Assembly (NCBI RefSeq): GCF_003324165.1
Contig: NW_025407828.1
Location: 124,001-188,000 of the forward strand
Direction of reading: 5' to 3'
Source: Naegleria lovaniensis
Lineage: Eukaryota > Heterolobosea > Eutetramitea > Acrasida > Naegleriidae
DNA length: 64,000 nt
Positions 41,279-51,976 of the stretch are shown here, one piece after another. A program made the translations under genes and the position numbers. Position 1 is the stretch's first letter. Each line of letters begins with the position of its first letter. The notes below the pieces were generated by a model, which was given only the letters and a program-made list of their open reading frames with translations, did no database searches and was not told where the DNA came from.

Positions 41279-44277
41279 ATGAAGCGTCGCCAACGTTTTC
41301 AAAGGAACAAAAGGCAACATGTTGTGCTTCTTGCTGAAGCTGGAACAATTTTCAAAAAAAAAATGCAGTGCTCTTGTGGCGTGCAAGCCTCTCGGAATGT
41401 AGTGAAAAAACCAGGACCAAACCATGGACGAACATTCTTTTCCTGTTCAACTCGGACGTGTAAATTTTTCAAGTGGGGAAGTGGTTACGAGGACGCTTCC
41501 TCTTCTCAAAATTCATCATCCAATAGTCAAGAAATTAATAGTAATGCGAATAATCAATCAAGACAAAATTTTCAACATGCTCCGAGAAGTAGCGCAGAGT
41601 CATCATCACAGCAAGATAACAGGACGAGGAGTCAAAATAGTAGAGGTGCTTCTGTTCTCTCAATTCCAAAGTGCAAGCATGGATTAGATGCAATTCTGTT
41701 AAAGGTGAAAAAGGAAGGACCGAATCAAAACAAGTTGTTTTGGTCGTGTACTGATCAAAATGATTCCTGTAAATTTTTCGAGTGGTTTAAAGGTCATCAA
41801 CCTGACTATGAGCATTTAATTAATGTCAATCCCAACAAGAAAAACAATGACTTAACAACCAACGACGAAAAAGATCCAAAAAAATCAAAAATTGAAATGG
41901 AAATTTGTACATTAGAAATGAATGACAATAACGAATTTTCAATGCGACAATTTGATACAGATGATACCATTGATGAAGACATGCAATCTAAGCATATGCA
42001 AAACTCAATTGCTCTCAGACTCATTGTGCCAATAACTGCTCTTTCAACACTTAAAACACTTCTATCTCAATACAAGTGCTTAAATCAAAAAGAAGAAAAA
42101 AAAGAAGAGGACGAAGAATCAAACGCCAGAGTGACGAATTTATTTTATGACTACACAAATTACAAATCAATTTTAACAACTCTCAAGAACACAAACGAAA
42201 TATCTTCCAAGTTCAATATTATAGAGATTCCTTCCTTCGTACAAAAACTGATCGAAAAGTACCAAAACTTGAACAAACAAAATAATTCCATAGACACATG
42301 GGAAGGCATTCCTCAAAAGCTTCAAGAGGCATTACTGCCATTCCAGAAAGCTGGTGTAGAATTTGGAATTAAGCGTCAGGGAAGAATAATGATTGCTGAT
42401 GAAATGGTATGTATTGTACAATTTATATAATTTTATTTTAATAATTTTGCTCAGGGTCTCGGTAAAACTATTCAATGTATCGCGATTGCATGTCATTTTT
42501 CGAATGAATGGCCGCTTTGGATTGTTTGTCCAGGCTCACTTAAGGCAAATTGGAAAAAAGAAATACTCAAGTGGATTGGCGGCAATAGGTTGTGTATTAA
42601 TGGGAGGGAAGAATTGATAACATCTAGCCAAATTAATGTCATTGATAATTCCAATCAAATTGATGACGGAACATCTGTTATCAATATCATATCCTACGAT
42701 TTACTTGCCAAAGATAACGTTATATCTATAGTCGAAAACGAGTTTAAGGAAAACAAAAATGGTATGATCATTTGTGATGAGTCTCATTTACTGAAAAGCT
42801 TATCAAGCAAGCGTTCACAAAACCTTGTTCCCTTGATAGAGAGGGCTAAAAGAGTGATTTTGGCTAGCGGTACAAGCTGCATGTCTAGGCCGATTGAACT
42901 TTACAGTCAAATTAAGGCCATTTTACCTGATCACAAGATTACCAAGCTGGATTTTGGATACAGATATTGTGGACTACATCAACAACCTAGAAATGATTTG
43001 GATTATAAGGGTTCAAGCCGTCTTTCTGAGTTATTTTGTCTTCTCTCGAACACAATTATGATAAGAAGACTCAAACGAGACGTACTTAGCGATTTACCAC
43101 CAAAGAAAAGGACAAAATATTATTTGCAGGTTAAAGAGGAACATTTAAACAAGCTAAGCTCCATTGGAGAGTCAAATGGAAAACAAAAGAAAAGTTCATA
43201 TTTTGGAAACGATTGGCAAAAACTTCAGAGAGACAGAGACATTGTTGCCAAGTACATGAAAACAGCCGAAGCTAAAATAGAAGGCATCAAGCAGTACCTT
43301 CGAAAATTAATACCAAGACGTGAGAAGTTTTTAATTTTTGCACATCACCGATGCATGATGGATGCTATTGAAGAGACGGTTAAAATAGAGCTCGCAAAGC
43401 TATCCAAGACATTTTCGTCTCAGGTCAGTGATGATATTTTAGACGCAGATCCTTTTAAAGAAGACAAACGATCTGACTCTCTTTCCAAGAAATCGAGTTT
43501 TGACGATGTTATCGATATAGATTTGCAAGATGAAGGTATATCCTTTGACTATATAAGAATCGATGGAGATACAAAAGACAGAGAGGGTTTAACTCATCAT
43601 TTTAGGTCTACTGAGAATTGTCTTGTCGCAATTCTCTCGATGAATGTAGCAGGATGTGGCTTGAATTTCGTTCCATGTAGTCACGTTGTTTTTGCCGAAC
43701 TCAGCTGGAATCCTGCCTTATTAAACCAGTGTGAAGACCGATGTCATAGAATTGGGCAGAGAGGAGCATTTGTTGACATTACGTACCTTTTGGCAAAAAA
43801 GACCTTGGACGATTTTATGTGGAGTTTGTTGACAAAGAAAGCAGATATTACGATCTAGCTCTAAATGGTCAAAAAGAAGAGAAATCTACACATTTGACAA
43901 GAAGTGTTGAGGATATTACCACTCCCAAGAAAAAATCACTTACTTTTGGTAGCGGATCGATCGAGAAATATCTCAAACAAGTATCATCAGAGACCGCAAC
44001 CTCTACATCACCGAATAATACATCTCCACCATCCTATCCCAGTCATGATGTTTCAGAACAAGATAGCGATGATGTTATGGAAATCACTGCAGTGATTGAT
44101 CAACCTTTATCGAAAAGCAAAGCGTCACAAAAGCGTCCAAGTGCGCCTTCGAACAGCCACAATAGCCCCAAATCAAAAACTCAACCTTCTCCCAAAAAGA
44201 AGAAGCTGTCATTTCCTCAACAGAAAAACACTCTCCTCTCCTATTGTGGTGTCAGTACCTCTACCAAGACCGATTGA
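41279..44277 (+). CDS. SNF2 family annealing-helicase-like protein (ZRANB3/SMARCAL1 group) with two GRF zinc fingers
   Basis: Exon 1 is 41279-42406 and exon 2 starts at 42455; the 48-nt intron sits inside Walker A and splicing restores ADEMGLGKT. Two GRF zinc fingers lie at the N-terminus: CSCGVQASRNVVKKPGPNHG with FFSCSTRTCKFFKWG, and PKCKHGLDAILLKVKKEGP with FWSCTDQNDSCKFFEW. They bind ssDNA in APE2, NEIL3 and TOP3A. The SNF2 core has VCPGSLKANWKKE, a DESH box (CDESHLLKS), ASGTSCMSRP, RIDGDTKDRE and QCEDRCHRIGQRG. This compact core fits ZRANB3/SMARCAL1 fork-remodelling enzymes. The core frame ends at 43858, but a tail in another frame (to 44277, LALNGQKEEK then Ser/Lys-rich, ending QKNTLLSYCG) clearly continues it. 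The start may instead be ATG 41363, after ten A. Confidence 0.85.
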
Positions 44278-44327
44278 GGAACAGGAAACTGCGTTGAATA
44301 AAAACAAGATCCGAACACCAACAAAAA

Positions 44328-46256
44328 ATGGCCCAAATCCCACTGAGCTCGGAAACTGATGATCCAAACACCGAGAAGGCACTCAATGATGAGAGTCCAC
44401 TATTGGATACTACAACTGAGAAAGCGTTCGATCACAGCTACAACTTTGAAAACAAAATTCATTTAGTTTCCAAAGACTTATTTACTCAAGGTTTTTCTAA
44501 ATATTTTCGGAATGATCTCTTCTCTGACGTAACGGTCAATCATGTTCCAACAAATACAAGTTTTAGATGTCATAGAATAATTCTAGCGCACCAATCACAG
44601 TTTTTTGAAAGTCTTTTTACTGGCCCATTTAAAGATTCAGGAGATTGTGTAGATGTACATTTTGACGACATGGATGGTGTTTTTGAGAAGGTACTCGAAT
44701 ATTTATATACTGGAAACATTACAATTCCAGCAACCTCTATCGTAGGACTACATGTTGCAGCAGATCAATTAATTTGTAATGATTTATCAAAAAGTGTGAT
44801 GATATTTCTAGACGAATTCCTTTCCGAGAAAAATGTCTTTCAAATTCTAAACTCTTCATTGAGACAATATGATGATGCTATTTTGGAGAAGGCATGTGCA
44901 TACATTGCCTTGCACTTTGTTTCTTTAAATGACGAGTTCAATTTAATATATGCAGATTTACCTTCACAAGGTAAGTTCGTTTTGTAGGACGAGATCTGTA
45001 AAGTCCACAACAAATTTATGTCCACCACAGTTTTCTTTGGAATTATTGCTCATGAGAATATTGCGAAAGGAAGTGGTACTAAAGCCACCAAAAGCAAATT
45101 GATTAGTCAATGTGTCGATGATTACTGTAAAAAGAATAATGTTTTAGAAAATGTGGAATTGCTTCAATTGTGCATTGACGCTCTTTCAGCTTCTGAAACC
45201 ATCACACCAGATTCTGCTGCTTTTTATCTTATTCAATGCCAAAAGCATGATTTAAAGGAACACATATCTGCTTGTACAAGAATTTTGGCTCTAAACTTCA
45301 ATGATCTCAAAAACCTGTCCATCATTTATCAATTCAAGCCTGAAACATTTTATGAATTGCTTTCATCTGATGAATTATATATTGGACGAGAAGATAATGC
45401 ATTTGTAAGTACACATGTACATGTATGCTCGTAACAATAGTATCACGACTTTCCAAATCGAATCTAGGAAGTGATTCTGTCCTATTTCAAGCACCGAGAC
45501 GATGTGACAGAAGAACAACGACAGAAAATTGCAAACACCATTAGATTTCCATTCCTTTCCTATGCTTATCTCCAAAAAATTGTAGAAAAAACGGAGCCAT
45601 TAATTGCGAATGTGGTGTTGGAAGAGAATTTAGCGCTATCCTTACTGGAGCGTATTAAAAAGTTGGAAAAAAAGGGAACCTACAAAATTAATGATGAAGA
45701 AGAAGGTCCAATGTTCTTGAAACCAAGAACAACAAGAATTTTCACTCACACTTCCGATTTTGATGAATGTGGTATTATTTATTGGTTGGGAACCTTATAT
45801 TTGTCTGAGAATTATGTGTCCCCAACAACAAGAGGGCTTCTCAAAATTTCATGTTCGAGCACTTTTGAAGCTGGAGTAGAGGATGACATTATTTCTAGAA
45901 CTCCAGTCTCTTGTAATTTGGTCAACAATGCTAACACAACCATAACATTTGACTTTTTGCAACTAATAATTTTACCTTCCGCGTATACGCTTCGACACAC
46001 ATCCGCAAGAGATACAGAGTGTTTAAGGAACTGGAGATTCCAAGGATCCATTGATGGAAACACTTTTGTTGATATCAAGGTTCATATCAACGATCAATCC
46101 ATAACCACCAAATCTCAGTCTGTGACATTCCCTGTTGAATGTAACGAGTATTTCAGATATTTCAGAATTCTACAAGATGGCCTCAATAGCAGCTCCAACA
46201 ACTATTTGAGCTTGGGAGGTTTTGAAATCTATGGCCTTGTAAAGAGTACTGCTTGA
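44328..46256 (+). CDS. BTB-BACK protein with a C-terminal discoidin/F5-8C-like domain
   Basis: Exons 44328-44970, about 45031-45404 and 45468-46256, all with usable GT-AG borders, give about 600 residues. The ATG follows six A, 50 bases after the previous gene on the same strand. Residues 60-165 are a BTB domain (LFSDVTVNHVP, CHRIILAHQSQFFESLFTG, FEKVLEYLYTGNITI). BACK-like helices follow (VFQILNSSLRQYDDAILEKAC). The last 170 residues are a galactose-binding-like sandwich with CLRNWRFQGSIDGNTF and YFRYFRILQDGLNSSSNN then LSLGGFEIYG, very like the corresponding domain of HECTD1 and BTBD9. BTB-BACK proteins serve as CUL3 ubiquitin-ligase adaptors; the sandwich is probably the substrate-binding part. 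The exact acceptor of exon 2 is the least sure point. Confidence 0.85.
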
Positions 46257-46282
46257 ACCATGGAATTTATGCTTTCGTTTAC

Positions 46283-46549
46283 ATGACTTCACAATCAAGC
46301 ACCATTAAAGTTATGATTCCTTGTGATAGGTTTGTGCTCGATTCCCAACGTGTTGAAGATATCACACTGATGACATTGTTCCATTCTTTCTTTGCCAAAA
46401 AATGTTATTTTCGGACTCACACACAAGTCATTGACACATTATTATATTATTATCTCTTTGATGCGTCCTCTCTTTTCACTGCTCTATGTAACAATCAAGA
46501 AGTGTCGTCCTTAGTTTCAGCTCACAAAAAGAAGTGTCGTCTCATGTAA
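46283..46549 (+). CDS. Possible small protein with a CaaX-like end
   Basis: An 88-residue frame starting MTSQSSTIKVMIPCD that begins 27 bases after the BTB gene stop. It ends SAHKKKCRLM: a lysine patch followed by a four-residue CaaX-like box (Cys-Arg-Leu-Met), the shape that is farnesylated in small membrane-bound proteins. There is no other recognised domain and the A-run start context is missing. The frame is open upstream to 46253. It could equally be the 3' untranslated region of the BTB gene. Low confidence. Confidence 0.3.
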   Translation: MTSQSSTIKVMIPCDRFVLDSQRVEDITLMTLFHSFFAKKCYFRTHTQVIDTLLYYYLFDASSLFTALCNNQEVSSLVSAHKKKCRLM

Positions 46550-46757
46550 AGCATCGTCGTTTTTTATTCAGCGATCGAAAAAAAACCACAACAAAAAAAA
46601 TACCGCTCCAAAAGGGTAACTGGACATCGGTGCTCACACTCGCTCAGCAACATTGTCATCATCATCAGCAACGTATCACTGATAGAGTATACAACAATCA
46701 TCGGATCATCGTCATCATTCTTATAGACCAATTTTATTTATTTATTGATGATTGAAA

Positions 46758-49700
46758 ATGATGAGCGATAGTTCGGAAAAGAAATCAAAGAAAAAAAAAG
46801 ACAAGAAAGATAAAGTAAAAACTATTGGAAACAAATATGTGAGTAGTTTCTAGTTATGACTCATATTCAGATCACTAAAATGTCGTTAAACAGAGGTTGG
46901 GAGAAACCCTTGGTAGGGGTGGTTTTGGTGTTGTCTATAAAGCCTATAACATGGATACGGGTGAATTCGTTGCTGTCAAAAGAGTCACTGTTAAGAAATG
47001 TTCCAAAGAACAAATTGAAACCATTCATGTATGTACTGACAATTGTTTATTGATGAATGTTAAATTGTTAATAACAAATTATTTGGAATTAATTCAAATA
47101 ACTTGTCATGGTACACGGACGAAATGTTGACATCAATCATAGACCGAAATCAATTTGCTAAAAAAACTGAAGCACAATAGAATTGTTCGCTATATTGATC
47201 ATATTCCCTCTAAAACAAAATTATATATTGTGATTGAGTTTGTGGAAACAGGATCCCTATTAGACATTGTACAAAAATACGGTAACATGAAAGAAAATGT
47301 AGTTTGCAAATATGTAGCTCAAGTTTTGGAAGGATTGCAATATCTGCACTCTGAAGGTGTCATTCACAGAGACATCAAAGGAGCAAACATTTTGACAACA
47401 AAAGAAGGAGACATCAAATTGGCAGACTTGTAAGTATTATTTGGAAATGCATTTAAATTTTACACACTGTTGAACAGTGGTGTAGCAGCAACATTGGCTG
47501 ATGTTGACGATAATCCAGTAGGGACACCGTATTGGAGTAAGTATTTTGATGACTCTGTTTACTAAATGTGAAATAGTGGCACCTGAGATTATTGAAATGA
47601 ATCCCTCTACACCTGCTTCTGACATTTGGAGTTTGGGAGCCACCGTAATTGAACTTTTAAACGGAGAACCTCCCTACTTTTCATTGGATGCCATGCCTGC
47701 TTTGTATAGAATTGTTCAAGATCCACACCCTCCGCTTCCCTCAGGAATTTCCAGTGAATGCGAAGACTTTTTGATGGAATGTTTTAAGAAGCATCCTGGG
47801 TCAAGAAAAACTGCAGAACAACTTTTACAACATCCATGGATTCTTCAAGCCAAAAAGAATGCACAAACACAAAACAAGCCTTCCACAAATACCGATAAGG
47901 AAGGAGAAAAGAAAACCACTCAGTTAAAGAAATATAATGAAGATGAAGAGGAAGATGATTTTGATTTTGGTGAAGATGATGACGGATTAGCATTGAAGAT
48001 TGGCGACAAACTAAAATCACCAGTTAAGGATGATCCATTTGGGGATTCTGACGAAGAGGACAAAAATCCTTTTTCTAATGTTGTAAACATTAGACCAGAA
48101 AATAAGGAAAAATTCTTCCCAAATCAATCCTTCTTCGGAGGACCAACCACCAAAAAGAATTTGGCTCTATACAAAGAGGATGACGACGAGGATGGAGTAT
48201 GGGATGAAGATGAAGAATGGGATAATGATAAAAATGATAAAGGGGAAGATTTATTTGCTAAAATGCAAAAACTGCAAGGAAGACCAGTTGACGAAATTGG
48301 TGACGACGATCCATTTTTCCAAGACACATTTGAAGATGCGTTTGACGATATGGATAAGAATGCAGATGATGAGCTTATGAAACCTGAAAAGGATTTTATT
48401 ACTTTGTTAGAAAGATTCCAACAAGATGGATTGACAGAAGATCTTTTCGTATCTCAATGTGACAAAATAATTTTCTTACTTTCGGAGTTTGCTAGGTTAA
48501 AATGTAGAGTGAAATCTCTTGTTCCAATACCATTTGTGGAATTACTATCCATGTCTCAGCAATATACTCCCTCGTTTAAAACCATTGAAGCTGCATTGAA
48601 ATTGATTAATCAATTTATTGCTGATGACGACATTGCTTGGATTCAGGAAAATATTCATTTTAAGGAAACTCTTTGTTTGGTCGGTATTTTACCGAACATC
48701 ATGCAATTTTGTCACAAGAACTATCCATATGCTGTGAGATATCAAGCTGGCTCTTTTATTAGAAGTATTTTTAAAACAAGCCACTTCACCGTGAGAATGT
48801 TTATTGGATGTCAAGGAATCAGAGTTCTTGTAGATCTGTTGGCACATGATAACGATACATTAGAAACCGGTCTTGCTTTAGTTTTTGAAACAATTGAAAA
48901 TATTGAACAAGTATTCGACTTACCACAAGAAGCAATCAAAACTCCTAAAAATGACTTTTGTAGATTATTTGCTAAGAATGGTTTGATGCTTCGGCTAAGT
49001 GAAGTACTATTACTTTTGGTGCGAAAATTCACAGCAAGTATGGAAGAAAAGACTATCAAGAAATATCTAGATAAGACCATTTCTCTACTTTTGCTCTTCT
49101 CCAGTATGGACTCTGTTGTAAGAGCACACATTGCCGAAGTAGCTTCCCTAAAACGTATCCTTGAAGCCTTTTCTATTCTCGACATTAATCAAGAAGCTCA
49201 ACGAAAATTCAAACTTACCATAGCAATTATTACAAAGAACTTGGCTACCTATCCTGTAACATTTGAGTCATTTGAGAAAGCAGATGGTATTCCTGTACTT
49301 GTCAAGACATTGGCATTGAGAGATGCTGACATTGGAAATCAAATGATTACCGCTCTGCTCCATCTTACACGATTCAACAAGAAAAGACAAATTATTGCTG
49401 TTGAAGCAGGAATTGTTCCCGAAATACAGTACTTAATCAATAATGACAGTATTTTAAAGACGTTTGCTGTGGATATGCTTTGTGAAATTGTAAGAGTGAA
49501 CGTACCCAGTGTCAGAAAGGAGTTGAAAGAACACAAAATGTTAGAATTTTATATTAATGTGTTAGGAGTTCAAAACTGGCAGCTCAAAGCCATGGAATCT
49601 CTCAGCAAATGGTTGAACGAGGACAAGGAAGGCGTGGAGACCGTTTTAGCCAAACCAGAAAACATCAACAAGCTTGTAGAAATGTTTTGTAGTGCTCCAT

Positions 49701-50014
49701 CTAGATTTGTATCATCTCCTCTTCTCAGTATAATCTCCACTTCAGTGAAACTTAGCAAAGCTTTAAGTCAATCCCATGAATTTATCACCAAAGTTGTAAA
49801 GCACGCTTTACTTCAACCTCATTCAGATAAGAAGGTTAGATCAGATCAACTTAAAATAGTACAAAGCCTGTACAAGTGGTGTGACCATCCAAAAGTTATG
49901 ACAACAGAACTTTATTCTGTTATTTTCCGTATTAGGGAGAGTGAAAGCTCAATTCTCATCAAGGATCTTGCTGATGACTTAATATCAGCGTTTGAGTTGA
50001 ACCTCAAGATGTAA
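46758..50014 (+). CDS. STE-type protein kinase with ARM-like C-terminus (Cdc7/SepA/MAP3K-epsilon group)
   Basis: Five exons (46758-46838, 46894-47028, 47143-47429, 47478-47536, 47577-50014) sum to 999 residues; introns are 55, 114, 48 and 40 nt. All kinase motifs survive splicing: glycine loop [17 protein letters not shown] lysine, [10 protein letters not shown] catalytic loop, DFG (restored at the exon 3/4 junction), GTPYWMAPE (restored at 4/5) and [13 protein letters not shown]. The N-terminus is a lysine-rich tail. An acidic linker (about residues 330-460) leads to a helical ARM/HEAT-like region ([32 protein letters not shown]) reaching the C-terminus. This layout matches fission-yeast Cdc7, Dictyostelium SepA and plant MAP3K-epsilon, kinases of the septation/cytokinesis (hippo-like) cascade. 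A cytokinesis role is inferred from that likeness. Confidence 0.92.
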
Positions 50015-50458
50015 CTGCTGTTGAGTTGAATGAATAAATCTTTTTCTAATGTTTCCAAGTCTTTACATATGAGGACCAAGTAGATATCATTCCTTAATTT
50101 AATATTATGGTGAGATGGAAGGCTGTTATCCTTCAGTTACCCAACGCGTTTGATGGTACAGATCTTCCATCATAAGAAGACAACGTTGGAGATCATGCAC
50201 ATGACTTTCTCTTTCGTTTGCTCAAAAGCAAGGATGGATGTGAAAACACCTAGATCGGTATTGGACAATAAACAGTTGAATCAGGTTTAAATGAAAGGAT
50301 AACGAAGATAGCTATCCATTTGACAAGGTAACGTTCACGTTCCAAAATGGAAGATGGGTTTATTCACGCACAAGTAAACAGTGAGGCAATTAAGCTTCCT
50401 ATTCGCTTCTTTAACCCTTTGGTCCAACCTGTCGATTTTCATTGCTCGAAGAAAAAAA
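50015..50458. other. Intergenic region, nothing recognised
   Basis: 444 bases between two genes on the same strand. A small hairpin with a seven-base loop at 50118-50134 recalls a tRNA anticodon arm but lacks matching acceptor, D and T arms. No reading frame of note on the plus strand. Confidence 0.4.
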
Positions 50459-51085
50459 ATGTTGAATTGGTTATGGGGCGGTGAGACAAAAGAAGAGAAT
50501 CCTTTGGGTGGAGGAGCAACCGAAAAAATCATTTTCGAAGGCGTAACCATCATTGAATGTTTAGAAGTTATTTGTGATTGTGAAAAGTACACTGAATTGT
50601 AAGTTTGTGTGCGAATTGTAAGCGTATTCATTTACTTGTTCCGAATCTTAAAATTGGTATCTTTGTCGTTAACTCATTTCCGTCGTTCTTTTCGTCATTA
50701 TATAATTTCGTCATCCTATTCAAATGATAGTATTGAAGGATGTGTGGAAGCAAAAACAACCAAGACTTATGAAGATGGCTCTTTTGATGTTTTCTGGAAG
50801 GCTTCCGTGGGTGGAATTATTAACACAGAATATACTCTACGATTAAAAAAAGAAGGAAATGATGGTTTCGGATGGGTTGAAACATCTCATGGCCCTTTCA
50901 AATTAAACAGAGGTAACTGGAAATTGGTTGACCTTGGAAATGGTAATGTTGAAGCTACTTATTCAGTTAATATGGAGCTCAATATTTGGGTTCCTGGATT
51001 GTTGCGAGATTTCTTAATCGGAACAGGCTTGCCTCGTACTATGAAGGCTTTCAAGAAGAGAATTGAAGAAAGAAAGAAGAAATAA
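50459..51085 (+). CDS. START-like / polyketide-cyclase-type lipid-binding protein (COQ10-like fold)
   Basis: Two exons, 50459-50598 and 50731-51085, give 164 residues; the ATG follows eight A. The splice restores YTEFIEGCVEAKTTKTYEDG, the hallmark opening of the Polyketide_cyc/SRPBCC family (helix, then Y-x-x-F-x-x-G-C and a beta-strand). The final long helix (LLRDFLIGTGLPRTMKAFKKR) closes the ligand pocket in this fold. The basic tail RIEERKKK could contact membranes. COQ10 relatives bind ubiquinone, but there is no clear mitochondrial presequence (start MLNWLWGGETKEEN), so another hydrophobic ligand is as likely. The intron is 132 nt. Confidence 0.75.
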
Positions 51086-51274
51086 ATCACTTCAAGTTTT
51101 TGAATAATGAACATTCCACCTTGAAATTCCAATAATGATTGCAATTACGTAATTTATTTGAGAATGAGCATGCTACAGAGGCGTTATATCTGTATGCCGA
51201 CGCTATTGATGATCTTTTTTGATGAAACATTGGATGTTTCAATTAATTGAATTGTAAAATACAAGCTTCAAAGG

Positions 51275-51724
51275 TTATACTCTTTCACTCTTCATATAAG
51301 TACAACAAGATCTCAAATTCTTGTACACGACGATGAGAGTGGCTAACCAACAGCATCCAACAGAAATTGCTCCGAACAGGAACCAATTCAAAATTTCATC
51401 CGGATAAACATAAGTTGTTGGGAGTTTGTTACCCATCCAAACCGTCTTGTTGAAATAATATAAAACAATAAAACCTCCCATCAACCTGTTCGTATTGTGT
51501 GATAATGAATATGATGATTCAGAGGTGTCATGATGATGAATGTGATGATAAATATCGGAATGTTAAAGATATAGTGATCCCATGACGATGGTTGATTCAA
51601 AATTAGTTGACGTAAACAAAAGAGTCAATGGATAAGAAAACAACACGTACAGTAAAACGAACAGTGACAAGAAGGAAGTGAAGAATACGCCCACTGCTGG
51701 GTGGTTGTTGGCACTGGCTGACAT
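51275..51724 (-). CDS. Small two-helix membrane protein
   Basis: Two exons, 51724-51651 and 51485-51275, give 94 residues. The ATG follows seven A. The N-terminus MSASANNHPAVGVFFTSFLS leads into a first hydrophobic segment that is completed across the splice (LFVLLLMGGFIVLYYF). A lumenal loop (NKTVWMGNKLPTTYVYPDE, with an N-glycosylation site) and a second helix (WFLFGAISVGCCWLATLIVVY) follow, then a short basic tail with a Cys pair. The 165-nt intron was placed from a GTACGT donor and a GAACAG acceptor. No family recognised; it resembles small ER or mitochondrial membrane subunits in build only. Confidence 0.7.
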
Positions 51725-51976
51725 TTTTTTGATTCTGTTGACATTTGAAGTGAGTTCAACACGATTTGATCTTGCTCACCCACAACAACCAGCGTTTGTA
51801 TTTATTTGACTTTTCAAAATTAAATGACAATCGGTAGTTTGTTGGCGAGTTGGTTGCGTCTCGTCCATTGTGTGTCGCTCAACAATTCACAATTTCATTG
51901 ATTTCATAAACTAAAAGATTTACAAACTCAACAATTCGTTGGTGTGTAAAAATCTAAACAAGAATTAGAAAAAATA

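Noticed and set aside
50118-50134. Hairpin with a seven-base loop reading CTGTTAT, like a tRNA-Asn anticodon arm
   Set aside because: No acceptor stem, D arm or T arm can be paired around it at the right distances.
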